A stretch of DNA of 64,000 nucleotides from Collinsella sp. GTDB lineage: Bacteria > Actinomycetota > Coriobacteriia > Coriobacteriales > Coriobacteriaceae. Location of the stretch: NCBI GenBank assembly GCA_019425015.1, contig JAHYYJ010000001.1, forward strand, positions 1-64,000. Reading direction: 5' to 3'. A program made the position numbers and the translations under genes. Positions 8,326 to 17,105 of this stretch are shown one piece after another. How positions within the stretch are numbered: the stretch's first letter is position 1; the number at the start of each line of letters is the position of its first letter. Below the pieces are notes generated by a model. It was not told the DNA's origin. It made no database searches and saw nothing but the letters and a program-made list of their open reading frames with translations.

Positions 8326-9225
8326 ATGAGCGAGAACGTGACGAACACTGCCGTGACCGCGTCCGACCAGGCAACCGAGTCTACCATCGAGATCGCCGCC
8401 CACGCCGGCACTTGCTACGGCGTACAACGTGCGCTCGATATGGCGCTGGCCGCTGCGCCGCAGGCAGGGGAGTGCACTCAGGTCCATACCTTGGGTCCGC
8501 TCATCCATAACCCGATCGTGGTACGCGAGCTCGCCGAGGCAGGCGTCGGTCTGGCCGACACCTTGGACGACGCCACGTCGGGCACTGTGATCATCCGCGC
8601 CCACGGCGTGGTGCCGCAGGTCATTGATGCCGCTCGCGAGCGTGGCCTTAACGTCGTCGACGCCACCTGCCCCTACGTGAAGAAGGTCCACGTGGCGGCC
8701 GAGCGCCTGGTGCGCGAGGGCTACCGCGTGATCGTCGTGGGCGAGCCGGGCCACCCCGAAGTCGAGGGCATCCTGGGCCACGCCGGCGATGACGCGCAGG
8801 TCGTGAGCTGCGCTGCCGATGCGGACGCGCTGTCGCTCAAGGGTAAAGTGGGCTTGGTTGTGCAGACCACCCAGACTGCGCAGAACTTGGCCGAGGTCGT
8901 GGCTGCTATCACCCCGCGCGTGCAGGAGCTGCGCGTGATCAACACCATCTGCGCCGCCACGAGTGAGCGTCAACAGGCAGCAGCCACACTTGCCAACCGC
9001 TGCGACTGCATGGTCATCGTGGGCGGCAAGAACTCGGGCAACACCCGCCGCCTGGCGCAGATTTGCGCAGACGCCTGCGAGCGCACGTATCACATCGAGG
9101 AAGCTTCTGAGCTCCAAGCCGCGTGGTTTACCGACGCTCACCACATCGGCATCACCGCCGGAGCCTCCACCCCGCAAGAACACATCGAGCGCGCCGTCGA
9201 GCGCATCAAGGAGCTTTGCCGCTAA
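8326..9225 (+). CDS. ispH: 4-hydroxy-3-methylbut-2-enyl diphosphate reductase
   Basis: Last step of the MEP isoprenoid pathway, a [4Fe-4S] enzyme making IPP and DMAPP. 299 residues from ATG 8326, 2 bp after the plsC stop. The three cluster cysteines are in HAGTCYGVQRA, DATCPYVKKVH and INTICAATSERQ. His and Glu substrate residues are in RAHGV and GEPGHPEVEG, and the C-terminal GGKNSGNTRRL binds phosphate. No other MEP gene is in the window. Confidence 0.96.
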   Translation: MSENVTNTAVTASDQATESTIEIAAHAGTCYGVQRALDMALAAAPQAGECTQVHTLGPLIHNPIVVRELAEAGVGLADTLDDATSGTVIIRAHGVVPQVIDAARERGLNVVDATCPYVKKVHVAAERLVREGYRVIVVGEPGHPEVEGILGHAGDDAQVVSCAADADALSLKGKVGLVVQTTQTAQNLAEVVAAITPRVQELRVINTICAATSERQQAAATLANRCDCMVIVGGKNSGNTRRLAQICADACERTYHIEEASELQAAWFTDAHHIGITAGASTPQEHIERAVERIKELCR

Positions 9226-9227
9226 CC

Positions 9228-10670
9228 ATGGACCAGACCGTACCCGCATACGCCGCCGAGGTGGCCGATTACGGGCGCAGCCGCGACCCCGAGCCGGGTG
9301 AGGGCGCGCTCGTAAAGAACGTGCGTCCCGAATCGCCCGCGTGGGATGTGGGTATCGAGCCGGGCATGCGCGTGCTCACGGTCAACGGTGAGCAGCTTAC
9401 CGACATGATTGTGTGGCTCTGGGAGGCCGACGATGATACCGTCGAGCTGGAGGTTTTCGACCCGCGCGACGGCACCGTCACCCCCGTCGAGCTCGACCGC
9501 TTTCCCGGCGAGGACTGGGGCTTGGAGTTCGATGGCCCCATCTTCGACGGCATGCGTACCTGCGTCAACGCCTGCGTATTCTGCTTTATGACGATGCTGC
9601 CCAAGGGCGGCCGCTCCACGCTCTACATTCGCGACGACGACTATCGCCTGAGCTTTTTACAGGGCAACTTTGTCACGCTCACGAACCTCACCGACGAGGA
9701 CGTGCAAAACGTCATCCAGCGCAACATGAGCCCCATGAACGTGTCGGTCCACGCCGTGAGCCCCGACGTCCGCCGTCGTATGATGGGCCGCAATGCCCAG
9801 CGAGGCATGGACGTGCTCGAGGCCATCATGGCCGCCGGCATCGAAATTCACGCGCAGATTGTGCTGTGCCCCGGCATGAACGACGGCGAGGAGCTAGAAA
9901 AGACCCTGCGCTTTTGCGAGGAGCACGAGCAAATCACAAGCCTGGGCATTGTGCCGCTCGGTTTTACCAAGCACCAAAACCGCTTTAGCTGGTCATACAG
10001 CGACAAGCCCGAACTGGCGCGCGAGACCATTGCCATGATCCGTCCCTACCAGGATCGTGCCTACGAACGCTTTGGCCGCCACACCTTCCAGATGAGCGAC
10101 GAGTTCTATCTGGACGCCGGCATCGATCCTCCCGAGGCAGACTTTTACGACGGCTATCCGCAGTACTACGACGGCATCGGCATGATCCGCTCGTATCTGG
10201 ACGAGACCGACGACGTGCTGGCTACCGATGCCGAGCGACTGGCCCGCGTCCGCGAGGCCATCGCCGCCCGCAGCCAGCGCCTCCTGTGCCTCTCGGGCGC
10301 CAGCGCACGCGACACGGTGGCCCGCTTTGTGGAGTCACCCCAGGGACTCGCCGGCACTGTCACGGCCATCAAGAACCGCTACTTTGGCGGCAACGTGGAC
10401 GTGACCGGCCTCATCGTCGCGTGTGACATTCTGGAGCAGCTGCCCCAAGATCTGTCGGGGGTTATGCTCTTTGTGCCTAAGCTCATGTTCAACGCTGACG
10501 GCATGACGCTTGACGAGTATCATCGTGACGATTTACTCGCAAGCCTTACCAGTCGCGGCGCCGAGGTTCATGTGGTGTCGACCATGCCGCATGAGCTGCT
10601 CGATACCCTGGAGCACATCCTTGGCATTATGCCTGCCGACTCTACTAATTCCGCTGACCCTACCCATTAA
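9228..10670 (+). CDS. DUF512 protein with PDZ and radical-SAM-like domains
   Basis: 480 residues from ATG 9228, 2 bp after ispH. A PDZ-like N-terminus (PESPAWDVGIEPGMRVLTVNG) is followed by CVNACVFCF, a CX3CX2C cluster motif characteristic of radical SAM enzymes. The remainder is the DUF512 domain with IHAQIVLCPGMNDG and the conserved GIVPLGFTKH. The reaction is unknown. In many Gram-positive bacteria this gene sits immediately before der, as here, suggesting a link with ribosome assembly or tRNA/rRNA modification. That link is inference from context. Confidence 0.88.
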   Translation: MDQTVPAYAAEVADYGRSRDPEPGEGALVKNVRPESPAWDVGIEPGMRVLTVNGEQLTDMIVWLWEADDDTVELEVFDPRDGTVTPVELDRFPGEDWGLEFDGPIFDGMRTCVNACVFCFMTMLPKGGRSTLYIRDDDYRLSFLQGNFVTLTNLTDEDVQNVIQRNMSPMNVSVHAVSPDVRRRMMGRNAQRGMDVLEAIMAAGIEIHAQIVLCPGMNDGEELEKTLRFCEEHEQITSLGIVPLGFTKHQNRFSWSYSDKPELARETIAMIRPYQDRAYERFGRHTFQMSDEFYLDAGIDPPEADFYDGYPQYYDGIGMIRSYLDETDDVLATDAERLARVREAIAARSQRLLCLSGASARDTVARFVESPQGLAGTVTAIKNRYFGGNVDVTGLIVACDILEQLPQDLSGVMLFVPKLMFNADGMTLDEYHRDDLLASLTSRGAEVHVVSTMPHELLDTLEHILGIMPADSTNSADPTH

Positions 10671-10680
10671 AGGAGAGCAG

Positions 10681-12015
10681 ATGAAACCTATCGTCGCCGT
10701 CGTCGGACGCCCCAACGTGGGCAAGTCCACGCTCGTTAACCGCCTGGCCCAGACCTCGGACGCCATCGTCCACGAGTCCCGAGGCGTCACGCGCGACCGC
10801 TCGTATCACACGGCCGATTGGAACGGCCGCGAGTTCACCATCGTCGACACGGGCGGCATCGAACCGCTCAAGAGCGATGACGTGTTTGCCACGTCCATCC
10901 GCGACCAGGCGCTCGCCGCCGCCGAGGAAGCCGCCGTCATCCTGTTTGTGGTCGACGGCCGCACCGGCGTCACCGAGGAGGACGAGTCGGTCGCCCGCAT
11001 GCTCAAGCGCTGCGACAAGCCGGTCTTTCTGCTGGTGAACAAGCTCGACAACCCCGACCGCGAAAACGACAGCATCTGGGAGTTCTATTCGCTCGGCATC
11101 GGTGAGCCCACGCCGCTCTCGGCCCTGCATGGCCACGGCACGGGCGACCTGCTCGACGACATCGTGGCCCTGCTTCCCGAGGAAGAGGACGAGGTCGCCG
11201 ACGAGTTCCCCGACGCGCTGAACGTGGCCATTATCGGTCGCCCCAACGCCGGTAAGTCGTCGCTGTTCAACCGCATCTTGGGCGCCGACCGCTCCATCGT
11301 GTCCAACATCGCCGGCACCACGCGCGATGCCATTGACACCGTCGTAGAGCGCGACGGCAAGCACTACCGCATGGTCGACACCGCAGGCATTCGCAAGAAG
11401 AGCACCGTGTACGAGAACATCGAGTACTACTCCATGGTCCGCGGCCTGCGCGCCATCGACCGCGCCGACGTGGCGCTGCTTGTCGTCGACGCCTCCGTGG
11501 GCGTCACCGAGCAGGACCAGAAGGTCATGGGCTTGGCCATCGAGCGCGGCTGCGCCATCGTGGTGTTGCTCAACAAGTGGGACCTGCTCGACGACGACCG
11601 CAAGCGCGAGGCCTGCATGGAGACCGTAGACCGCCGTCTGGGCGTCATGGCTCCCTGGGCCCAGTACCTGCGCATCTCGGCCCTGACCGGCCGTAGCGTC
11701 GAGAAGATCTGGTCGATGGTCGACGCGGCCGAAAAGACGCGCTCGCAAAAGATCAGTACCTCACGCCTCAACACGTTCCTCACCGACCTGCGCGAGTTCG
11801 GTCATACCGTGGTGGACGGCAAGCGCCGCCTGCGTATGCACTACGTGACCCAGACGGGCGTCAACCCGCCGACGTTCACGTTCTTCGTCAACCACAGTGA
11901 CCTGGTCAACGACACCTACCAGCGCTACGTGGAGAACCGCATGCGCTCGACCTTCGACTTTGCCGGCACGCCCATTCGACTCTTCTTTAGGAAGAAGGAG
12001 CAAAAGGATGCATAA
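10681..12015 (+). CDS. der: ribosome assembly GTPase Der (EngA)
   Basis: Tandem-GTPase assembly factor for the 50S subunit. 444 residues from ATG 10681, with AAAGGAG 8 bp upstream. The first G domain has GRPNVGKST and DTGG. The second has GRPNAGKSS, DTAG and NKWD. A KH-like C-terminal domain (about 355-444) includes NPPTFTFFVN. The plsY start overlaps its last 8 bp. Confidence 0.97.
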   Translation: MKPIVAVVGRPNVGKSTLVNRLAQTSDAIVHESRGVTRDRSYHTADWNGREFTIVDTGGIEPLKSDDVFATSIRDQALAAAEEAAVILFVVDGRTGVTEEDESVARMLKRCDKPVFLLVNKLDNPDRENDSIWEFYSLGIGEPTPLSALHGHGTGDLLDDIVALLPEEEDEVADEFPDALNVAIIGRPNAGKSSLFNRILGADRSIVSNIAGTTRDAIDTVVERDGKHYRMVDTAGIRKKSTVYENIEYYSMVRGLRAIDRADVALLVVDASVGVTEQDQKVMGLAIERGCAIVVLLNKWDLLDDDRKREACMETVDRRLGVMAPWAQYLRISALTGRSVEKIWSMVDAAEKTRSQKISTSRLNTFLTDLREFGHTVVDGKRRLRMHYVTQTGVNPPTFTFFVNHSDLVNDTYQRYVENRMRSTFDFAGTPIRLFFRKKEQKDA

Positions 12016-12691
12016 TCCGATTCTTCTGACCGCCATCTGTGCCGTGGTCTCGTTCTTTATCGGGGCGATTCCGTTTGGTCTGATCCTGGGCCGCGTGTTC
12101 AACCACACGGACATTCGTAAGGCGGGCTCCGGCAACATCGGCACCACCAACGCCCTGCGCGTGGCCGGCCCAAAGGTGGCCGCGCTCACGCTGCTGCTCG
12201 ACTGCCTTAAGGGCGCCATCTGCGTCCTTATCGCGCGTCCGCTCATTGCCGACTTGGGCTATGGCTTCCCCGTGAGCATTATGGCCCCCGGTGCCGCCGG
12301 CGACTGGATGCTCGGCGTCATCTGCCTGGCAGCCGTGTGGGGCCATATCTTCTCGCCCTACCTCAACTTCCATGGCGGCAAGGGCATCGCAGTTGGTCTG
12401 GGCGTCATCCTCGCCTGGTACTGGCCCATCGGACTTTCGCTGTTGGGCATGTTTATCGTGGCCGTCGCCATCACCAAGTTTGTGTCGGTGGGCTCGCTTG
12501 CCGCGGCCATCGGTCTTCCCATCGCTGCCTGCGCGGTCTTTCCGTACAGCAGCCTGGACCTCAAGTTTTGCATGGCGATGATCGGCATCACCGTGGTGTG
12601 GGCCCATCGCTCGAATATCCAAAAGCTCATGGCCGGTAAGGAGTCCAAGCTCTCGTTTACCAAGCGCGTCACCGAGCCCGACGATAAGTAG
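12008..12691 (+). CDS. plsY: acyl-phosphate:glycerol-3-phosphate acyltransferase
   Basis: First acyl transfer of phospholipid synthesis, using acyl-phosphate. 227 residues, about five membrane helices. The signature SGNIGTTNALR is at about 41-51 and HGGKGIAVGLGV near 120. Translation is probably coupled to der, since the ATG lies inside the der 3' end and AAAAGG is just upstream. With plsC and gpsA nearby, the glycerolipid entry steps are clustered. Confidence 0.96.
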   Translation: MHNPILLTAICAVVSFFIGAIPFGLILGRVFNHTDIRKAGSGNIGTTNALRVAGPKVAALTLLLDCLKGAICVLIARPLIADLGYGFPVSIMAPGAAGDWMLGVICLAAVWGHIFSPYLNFHGGKGIAVGLGVILAWYWPIGLSLLGMFIVAVAITKFVSVGSLAAAIGLPIAACAVFPYSSLDLKFCMAMIGITVVWAHRSNIQKLMAGKESKLSFTKRVTEPDDK

Positions 12692-12700
12692 GAGAGAGTC

Positions 12701-13708
12701 ATGAATGTTGCGCTGATTGGCTCTGGCTCCTGGGGAACCGCCGTCGCCGGCCTTGCCGCTGCGCGAGCCGAGCGCGTGATCATGTGGGCCCATAGCGAGC
12801 AGACGGCCGCCGGCATCAATGGTGAGCACCGCAATCCCCGGTATCTGGTGGGCTACGAGCTGCCCGACAACGTCGTCGCCACCACGGACTTGTCGCAGGC
12901 ACTCGAGGGCGCCGATGCCATCATCTTTGCCGTGCCCTCCACGCACCTGCGCAGTGTATGCCATCAGGCGGCCCCCTTCATCGCCGCCGACACCCCAGTA
13001 CTCTGCCTCACCAAGGGCATTGAGCCCGAATCTGGACTGCTCATGAGCGAGACCATTTCAAGCGAGATCGGCAACGAGGCGCGCGTGGCAGCTCTCTCCG
13101 GCCCCAACCATGCCGAGGAGATCTGCCGCGGCGGACTTTCTGCCGCCGTCATCGCCAGCGAAGACCCTCAGATAGGGGAGACCTTTAAGGACCTACTCCT
13201 ATCCACGGCCTTCCGCATCTACCTGTCGCAGGACATGACCGGCGTCGAGGTTTGCGGCGCAATGAAGAATGTCATCGCCATCGTGTGCGGCATTTCCGCC
13301 GGCTCCGGCGCGGGCGACAACACGCTCGCTCTCATCATGACGCGCGGTCTGGCCGAGATCAGCCGACTGGTGCATGCCCGCGGCGGTCAGGCTATGACCT
13401 GCATGGGGCTTGCCGGCATGGGCGACCTCATTGCCACCTGCACCTCGGAGCATTCGCGCAACCGCACCTTTGGCTACGAATTTGCCCACGGCGTGTCGCT
13501 CGACGAGTTCCAGGCACGCACGCACATGGTGGTCGAGGGCGCCGTTGCGGCCCGCAGCGTCAGCGAGCTCGCCCGTTCACTGGGCGTAGACATTCCGCTC
13601 ACCTTTGCCGTGGAGCAAACGCTCTACAACGGTGTTACTTTGGATAGGGCGCTCGAGATTCTTACCGACCGCGTACCCTCCCAAGAGTTCTACGGACTCA
13701 CCGACTAG
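12701..13708 (+). CDS. gpsA: NAD(P)H-dependent glycerol-3-phosphate dehydrogenase
   Basis: Makes sn-glycerol-3-phosphate from dihydroxyacetone phosphate for phospholipids. 335 residues. The Rossmann motif GSGSWGTA is at residues 7-14. The substrate region has LTKGIE, LSGPNHAEE, and VCGAMKNVIAI with the catalytic Lys. RTFGYEFA follows. It lies 9 bp after plsY, which uses its product. Confidence 0.97.
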   Translation: MNVALIGSGSWGTAVAGLAAARAERVIMWAHSEQTAAGINGEHRNPRYLVGYELPDNVVATTDLSQALEGADAIIFAVPSTHLRSVCHQAAPFIAADTPVLCLTKGIEPESGLLMSETISSEIGNEARVAALSGPNHAEEICRGGLSAAVIASEDPQIGETFKDLLLSTAFRIYLSQDMTGVEVCGAMKNVIAIVCGISAGSGAGDNTLALIMTRGLAEISRLVHARGGQAMTCMGLAGMGDLIATCTSEHSRNRTFGYEFAHGVSLDEFQARTHMVVEGAVAARSVSELARSLGVDIPLTFAVEQTLYNGVTLDRALEILTDRVPSQEFYGLTD

Positions 13709-13726
13709 CGCAGAAAGGCTTCTACC

Positions 13727-14398
13727 ATGGGTTCCATCAAAATCGCTCCGTCCGTCCTCTCGGCCGATATGGCCAACCTCAAGGGCGAGCTCGACAAGAT
13801 CGCCGGTGCCGACTACGTGCACTTCGACGTTATGGACGGTCACTTTACCGGCAACCTCACCTTTGGCGTCGACATCCTCAAGGCCGTCAAGCGCTCCACC
13901 GACGTACCGGTCGACGCGCACCTGATGGTTTCGAACCCCGACGAGACGGTCGATTGGTACGCCGACGCCGGTGCCGACATGATCACCGTGCACTACGAGG
14001 CTTCCACGCACCTGCACCGCACGCTCACCCATCTGCAGCAGCGCGGCGTCAAGGCAGGCGTGGTGCTCAACCCCGCCACCCCCGTGTGCGTGCTCGAGAG
14101 CATCATCGACGTCGTCGATATGGTGCTGTTGATGAGCGTGAACCCTGGCTTTGGCGGCCAGAGCTTTATCCCGGGTACTCTGCATAAGCTGCACGAGCTC
14201 AAGGCCATGTGCGAGCGCCACGGCGTGTCGCCCCTGATCGAGGTCGACGGCGGTATCTCTTCCAAGAACATCGCCGAGGTCGTCAAGGCCGGTGCCAACG
14301 TGCTCGTAGCCGGCTCCGCCGTATTTAAGTCCGAAGATCCCGCCGCCGAGGTTGCACTGCTGCAGAAGTTGGGCAACGAGGCCGCACAGGAGGCATAA
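13727..14398 (+). CDS. rpe: ribulose-phosphate 3-epimerase
   Basis: Interconverts ribulose-5-P and xylulose-5-P in the pentose phosphate pathway. 223 residues, TIM barrel. Diagnostic segments are PSVLSADMANL, HFDVMDGHF (metal His and catalytic Asp), VDAHLMV, MSVNPGFGGQSF and IEVDGGIS. RBS AGAAAGG is 10 bp upstream. It is 18 bp after gpsA and 6 bp before the cysteine desulfurase gene. Confidence 0.97.
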   Translation: MGSIKIAPSVLSADMANLKGELDKIAGADYVHFDVMDGHFTGNLTFGVDILKAVKRSTDVPVDAHLMVSNPDETVDWYADAGADMITVHYEASTHLHRTLTHLQQRGVKAGVVLNPATPVCVLESIIDVVDMVLLMSVNPGFGGQSFIPGTLHKLHELKAMCERHGVSPLIEVDGGISSKNIAEVVKAGANVLVAGSAVFKSEDPAAEVALLQKLGNEAAQEA

Positions 14399-14404
14399 AC
14401 CCTT

Positions 14405-15583
14405 ATGACCGCAGGTCAAAACCGCATACCCGTGAATCTTGACTATGCCGCCTCGACGCCAATGCGCGCCGAGGCGCTCCTTGCGCAGCGCAAGTACGAC
14501 GACAGCGAGCTTGCCGGCGTCAACCCCAACTCGCTGCATTCGCTCGGCCGCAAGGCTGCCGCGCGTCTGGAGGTTGCACGTCGCGAGATCGCCCGCAGCT
14601 TTGGCGCGCACGTCCGCCCGTCCGAGATTGTACTGACCAACGGCGGCACCGAAGCCAACCAGCTGGCGCTGCTCGGTCTTGCCGAGGGCGCTCGTCAGCG
14701 CGATCGCAAGCGCGGTCGTGTAATCGTTTCGGCCATCGAGCACGATTCGATTCTGGACAACCTGCCGCTGCTGCGTGCCGCCGGCTTTACCGTCGACCTG
14801 GTGCAGCCCTGCCGCGCGGGCTACATTGAGCCTGCCGCGCTTGTCGAGCTACTAGGCGACGACGTGGCGCTCGTGAGCATCATGGTTGCCAACAACGAGA
14901 CCGGCGTGGTGCAGCCCATCCGCGAGCTTGCCGCGGCCGCGCATACCGTGGGCGCCCTGTTCCACACCGATGCCATCCAGGGCTACTTGCATATTCCACT
15001 CGATGTCACCGAGCTGGGCGTCGACGCCATGTCCGTCGCAGCCCACAAGATTGGCGGTCCCGTGGCATCTGGCGCACTCTACCTTAAGAGCCGCACGCCG
15101 TTGCGCCCGCGCATCTTTGGCGGCGGACAGGAGGCCGGTCGTCGTGCCGGCACGCAAGACCTGCGCACGCAGCTCGCCTTTGCCGCTGCCGCCTCGTCTC
15201 TGACGCCCCATGTGGCTCAGGAGCGCGCGAAGCTGCAAACCCTTTCCGACAAGCTCTACGCCACGCTAACGGCCCACCCGCGCATTCACGCCACCATGGG
15301 TGACTACGCGCAAGCCGACCGTCTGCCCGGAATGGTATCGATCTACATTGACGGCATGGACTCCGAGGAACTCATCATCAAGCTCGACGCCGCCGGCTTT
15401 GAGGTTTCGGCCGGCTCGGCGTGCTCGAGCGGCAGCATGGACCCCAGCCATGTGCTCAGCGCCATGGGCATTGGTCGCGAGCAGGCACTAGGTGCACTGC
15501 GCATTTCCTTTGACGACCGCGTGAATCCGGACGATCTGGACGAGTTTGCCCAGACGCTGCTCTCGATCGCAGGTGCCGCATGA
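14405..15583 (+). CDS. cysteine desulfurase (NifS/IscS type)
   Basis: PLP enzyme that takes sulfur from cysteine for Fe-S clusters or thiolation. 392 residues. NGGTEANQLAL binds PLP phosphate. The PLP lysine is in SVAAHKIGGP (about 212-221), and the catalytic cysteine is in SAGSACSSGSMDPSHVL near residue 340, the long-loop class I arrangement. No iscU, mnmA or thiI is adjacent, so the sulfur acceptor cannot be inferred. The next gene starts within its stop codon. Confidence 0.93.
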   Translation: MTAGQNRIPVNLDYAASTPMRAEALLAQRKYDDSELAGVNPNSLHSLGRKAAARLEVARREIARSFGAHVRPSEIVLTNGGTEANQLALLGLAEGARQRDRKRGRVIVSAIEHDSILDNLPLLRAAGFTVDLVQPCRAGYIEPAALVELLGDDVALVSIMVANNETGVVQPIRELAAAAHTVGALFHTDAIQGYLHIPLDVTELGVDAMSVAAHKIGGPVASGALYLKSRTPLRPRIFGGGQEAGRRAGTQDLRTQLAFAAAASSLTPHVAQERAKLQTLSDKLYATLTAHPRIHATMGDYAQADRLPGMVSIYIDGMDSEELIIKLDAAGFEVSAGSACSSGSMDPSHVLSAMGIGREQALGALRISFDDRVNPDDLDEFAQTLLSIAGAA

Positions 15584-16389
15584 TCGTCGCCGAGCTCGAG
15601 CGCGCGCTACTGGCACGCTATCCCAAGACGGACACCGAGCCCTGGGACCACGTAGGACTCTCCGTTGGCGATCCGGCCGCGGAGATCACCGGCGTTGCCT
15701 GCGCACTCGATGCGACTGAGGCTAATGTTCGCCGCGCCCAAGAAGCAAGCGCCAACGTGCTGCTGACGCATCATCCCATATACATCAAGGCACCCGAGGC
15801 CTTTTGTCCGGCGGATGCCACACGACCCCAGTGCAGTGCGGCCCTCTACGAGGCTGCCCGCTGCGGGGTGAGCATTATCTCGCTCCACACCAACCTGGAC
15901 CGCTCGCACGAAGCCCGTGTCTGCCTGAGCAAGCTGCTGGGTGCCGCACCCGTGAGCTCACTGGAGCACGTGGACGACCCCGAGGCCACCGGCCTGGGCG
16001 CACTTGCAACGCTCAACGACCCGTGCACGCTGCGCGATCTTGCCACCCGTGCTGCCACGGCCTTTGGCAGCGACCCGCGTGTGTGGGGCAAAGCTGATCG
16101 CCCGTGCCGCACCGTCGCCATTTTGGGCGGCTCCCTGGGCGACTTCGGAGAGCTCGCCATCGCCGCGGGCGCAGATGTTGTCGTGACGGGCGAGGCGGGC
16201 TACCATGTGGCGCAAGACCTTGCCTTGCGCGGGCTGCCGGTGATCTTGCTCGGCCACGACCGCTCCGAGGAGCCGTTCGTTGATATATTGATGAACTCTG
16301 CAGTTGACGCCGGGGCCGACCCCCGTCATGCGATTAAAATACTGAACCCTTGCCAATGGTGGACTGTGACAAAAGGAGAGAACTTATGA
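15580..16389 (+). CDS. Nif3-like dinuclear metal-centre protein
   Basis: 269 residues of the Nif3/YqfO family, whose members bind two metals and include GTP cyclohydrolase I type 2. PWDHVGLSVGDP, LLTHHPIYIK, IISLHTNLD and TGEAGYHVAQD contain the conserved metal-binding His/Asp/Glu residues. ATG overlaps the desulfurase TGA (ATGA). It is followed by a coiled-coil zinc-ribbon gene, a pairing typical of this family in Gram-positive bacteria. Function is not established. Confidence 0.92.
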   Translation: MIVAELERALLARYPKTDTEPWDHVGLSVGDPAAEITGVACALDATEANVRRAQEASANVLLTHHPIYIKAPEAFCPADATRPQCSAALYEAARCGVSIISLHTNLDRSHEARVCLSKLLGAAPVSSLEHVDDPEATGLGALATLNDPCTLRDLATRAATAFGSDPRVWGKADRPCRTVAILGGSLGDFGELAIAAGADVVVTGEAGYHVAQDLALRGLPVILLGHDRSEEPFVDILMNSAVDAGADPRHAIKILNPCQWWTVTKGENL

Positions 16390-17105
16390 GCGCCGGCGCT
16401 ACGCTACTCAAGCTGCAACAGATCGATTTGGAGCTCGCCCGCAACAAGAGCGAACTTGCCAATATGCCGGAGCTCAAGGAGCTCGCTTCCAAGCGCAAGA
16501 CCTATGTAAAGCTCAAATCCGAGATGACCAAGCTCTACGCCCAACGCAAGGACCTGGACATTGAGCTCGACGATCTCAACACCACCGAGATTCAGACCAA
16601 CAACGCCATCGAGGCCGCCAAGAAGCGTCACGTCGACGGCTCTGACTATCGCGAGGTTCAGGACCTGGAGAACGAGCTCGCCACCCTGGCCAAGCGTCTG
16701 GACAAGATTGAGCACACCCGCAAGGACGTCGTTGTCGCCCACAAAGAGGCGCTCGACCGCGAGACCCGCGCGCAGGCAATCATCGCCAAGTTCGAAGAGG
16801 GCGTGAAGGCCGATACCAAGGCCGCCCGCGCCAAGGCTGCCGACCTGCAGGCTCAGATCGAAGCCGCCACTAAGGAGCGCACCGCTCTTGCCGCCACGCT
16901 GCCGGCCGACGTGCTCACCGACTACGAGCGTCTGCTCAAGCAGTTCCGCGGCTTGGCCGTCGAGACCATCCAGGGCAACATCCCCACGGTCTGCCACACC
17001 GCGCTGCAGGCATCGTCCATGAGCGACCTCAACCACGACGGCAGCGAGATCACGCATTGCCCGTATTGCCACCGCCTCCTGGTGCTCCCCAGCAAGGAAG
17101 CCTAA
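16386..17105 (+). CDS. coiled-coil protein with degenerate C4 zinc ribbon (DUF164-like)
   Basis: 239 residues from ATG 16386, after AAAGGAGAG. Residues 1-165 are a long antiparallel coiled coil rich in Lys, Glu and Ala. The C-terminus ends in THCPYCHRLLVLP. Family members carry two CXXC knuckles, but here only CPYC is intact and the first knuckle is reduced to VCHTAL. It is usually paired with a Nif3-like protein and is thought to be nucleic-acid associated. That role is inference. The start overlaps the Nif3 gene by 4 bp. Confidence 0.85.
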   Translation: MSAGATLLKLQQIDLELARNKSELANMPELKELASKRKTYVKLKSEMTKLYAQRKDLDIELDDLNTTEIQTNNAIEAAKKRHVDGSDYREVQDLENELATLAKRLDKIEHTRKDVVVAHKEALDRETRAQAIIAKFEEGVKADTKAARAKAADLQAQIEAATKERTALAATLPADVLTDYERLLKQFRGLAVETIQGNIPTVCHTALQASSMSDLNHDGSEITHCPYCHRLLVLPSKEA

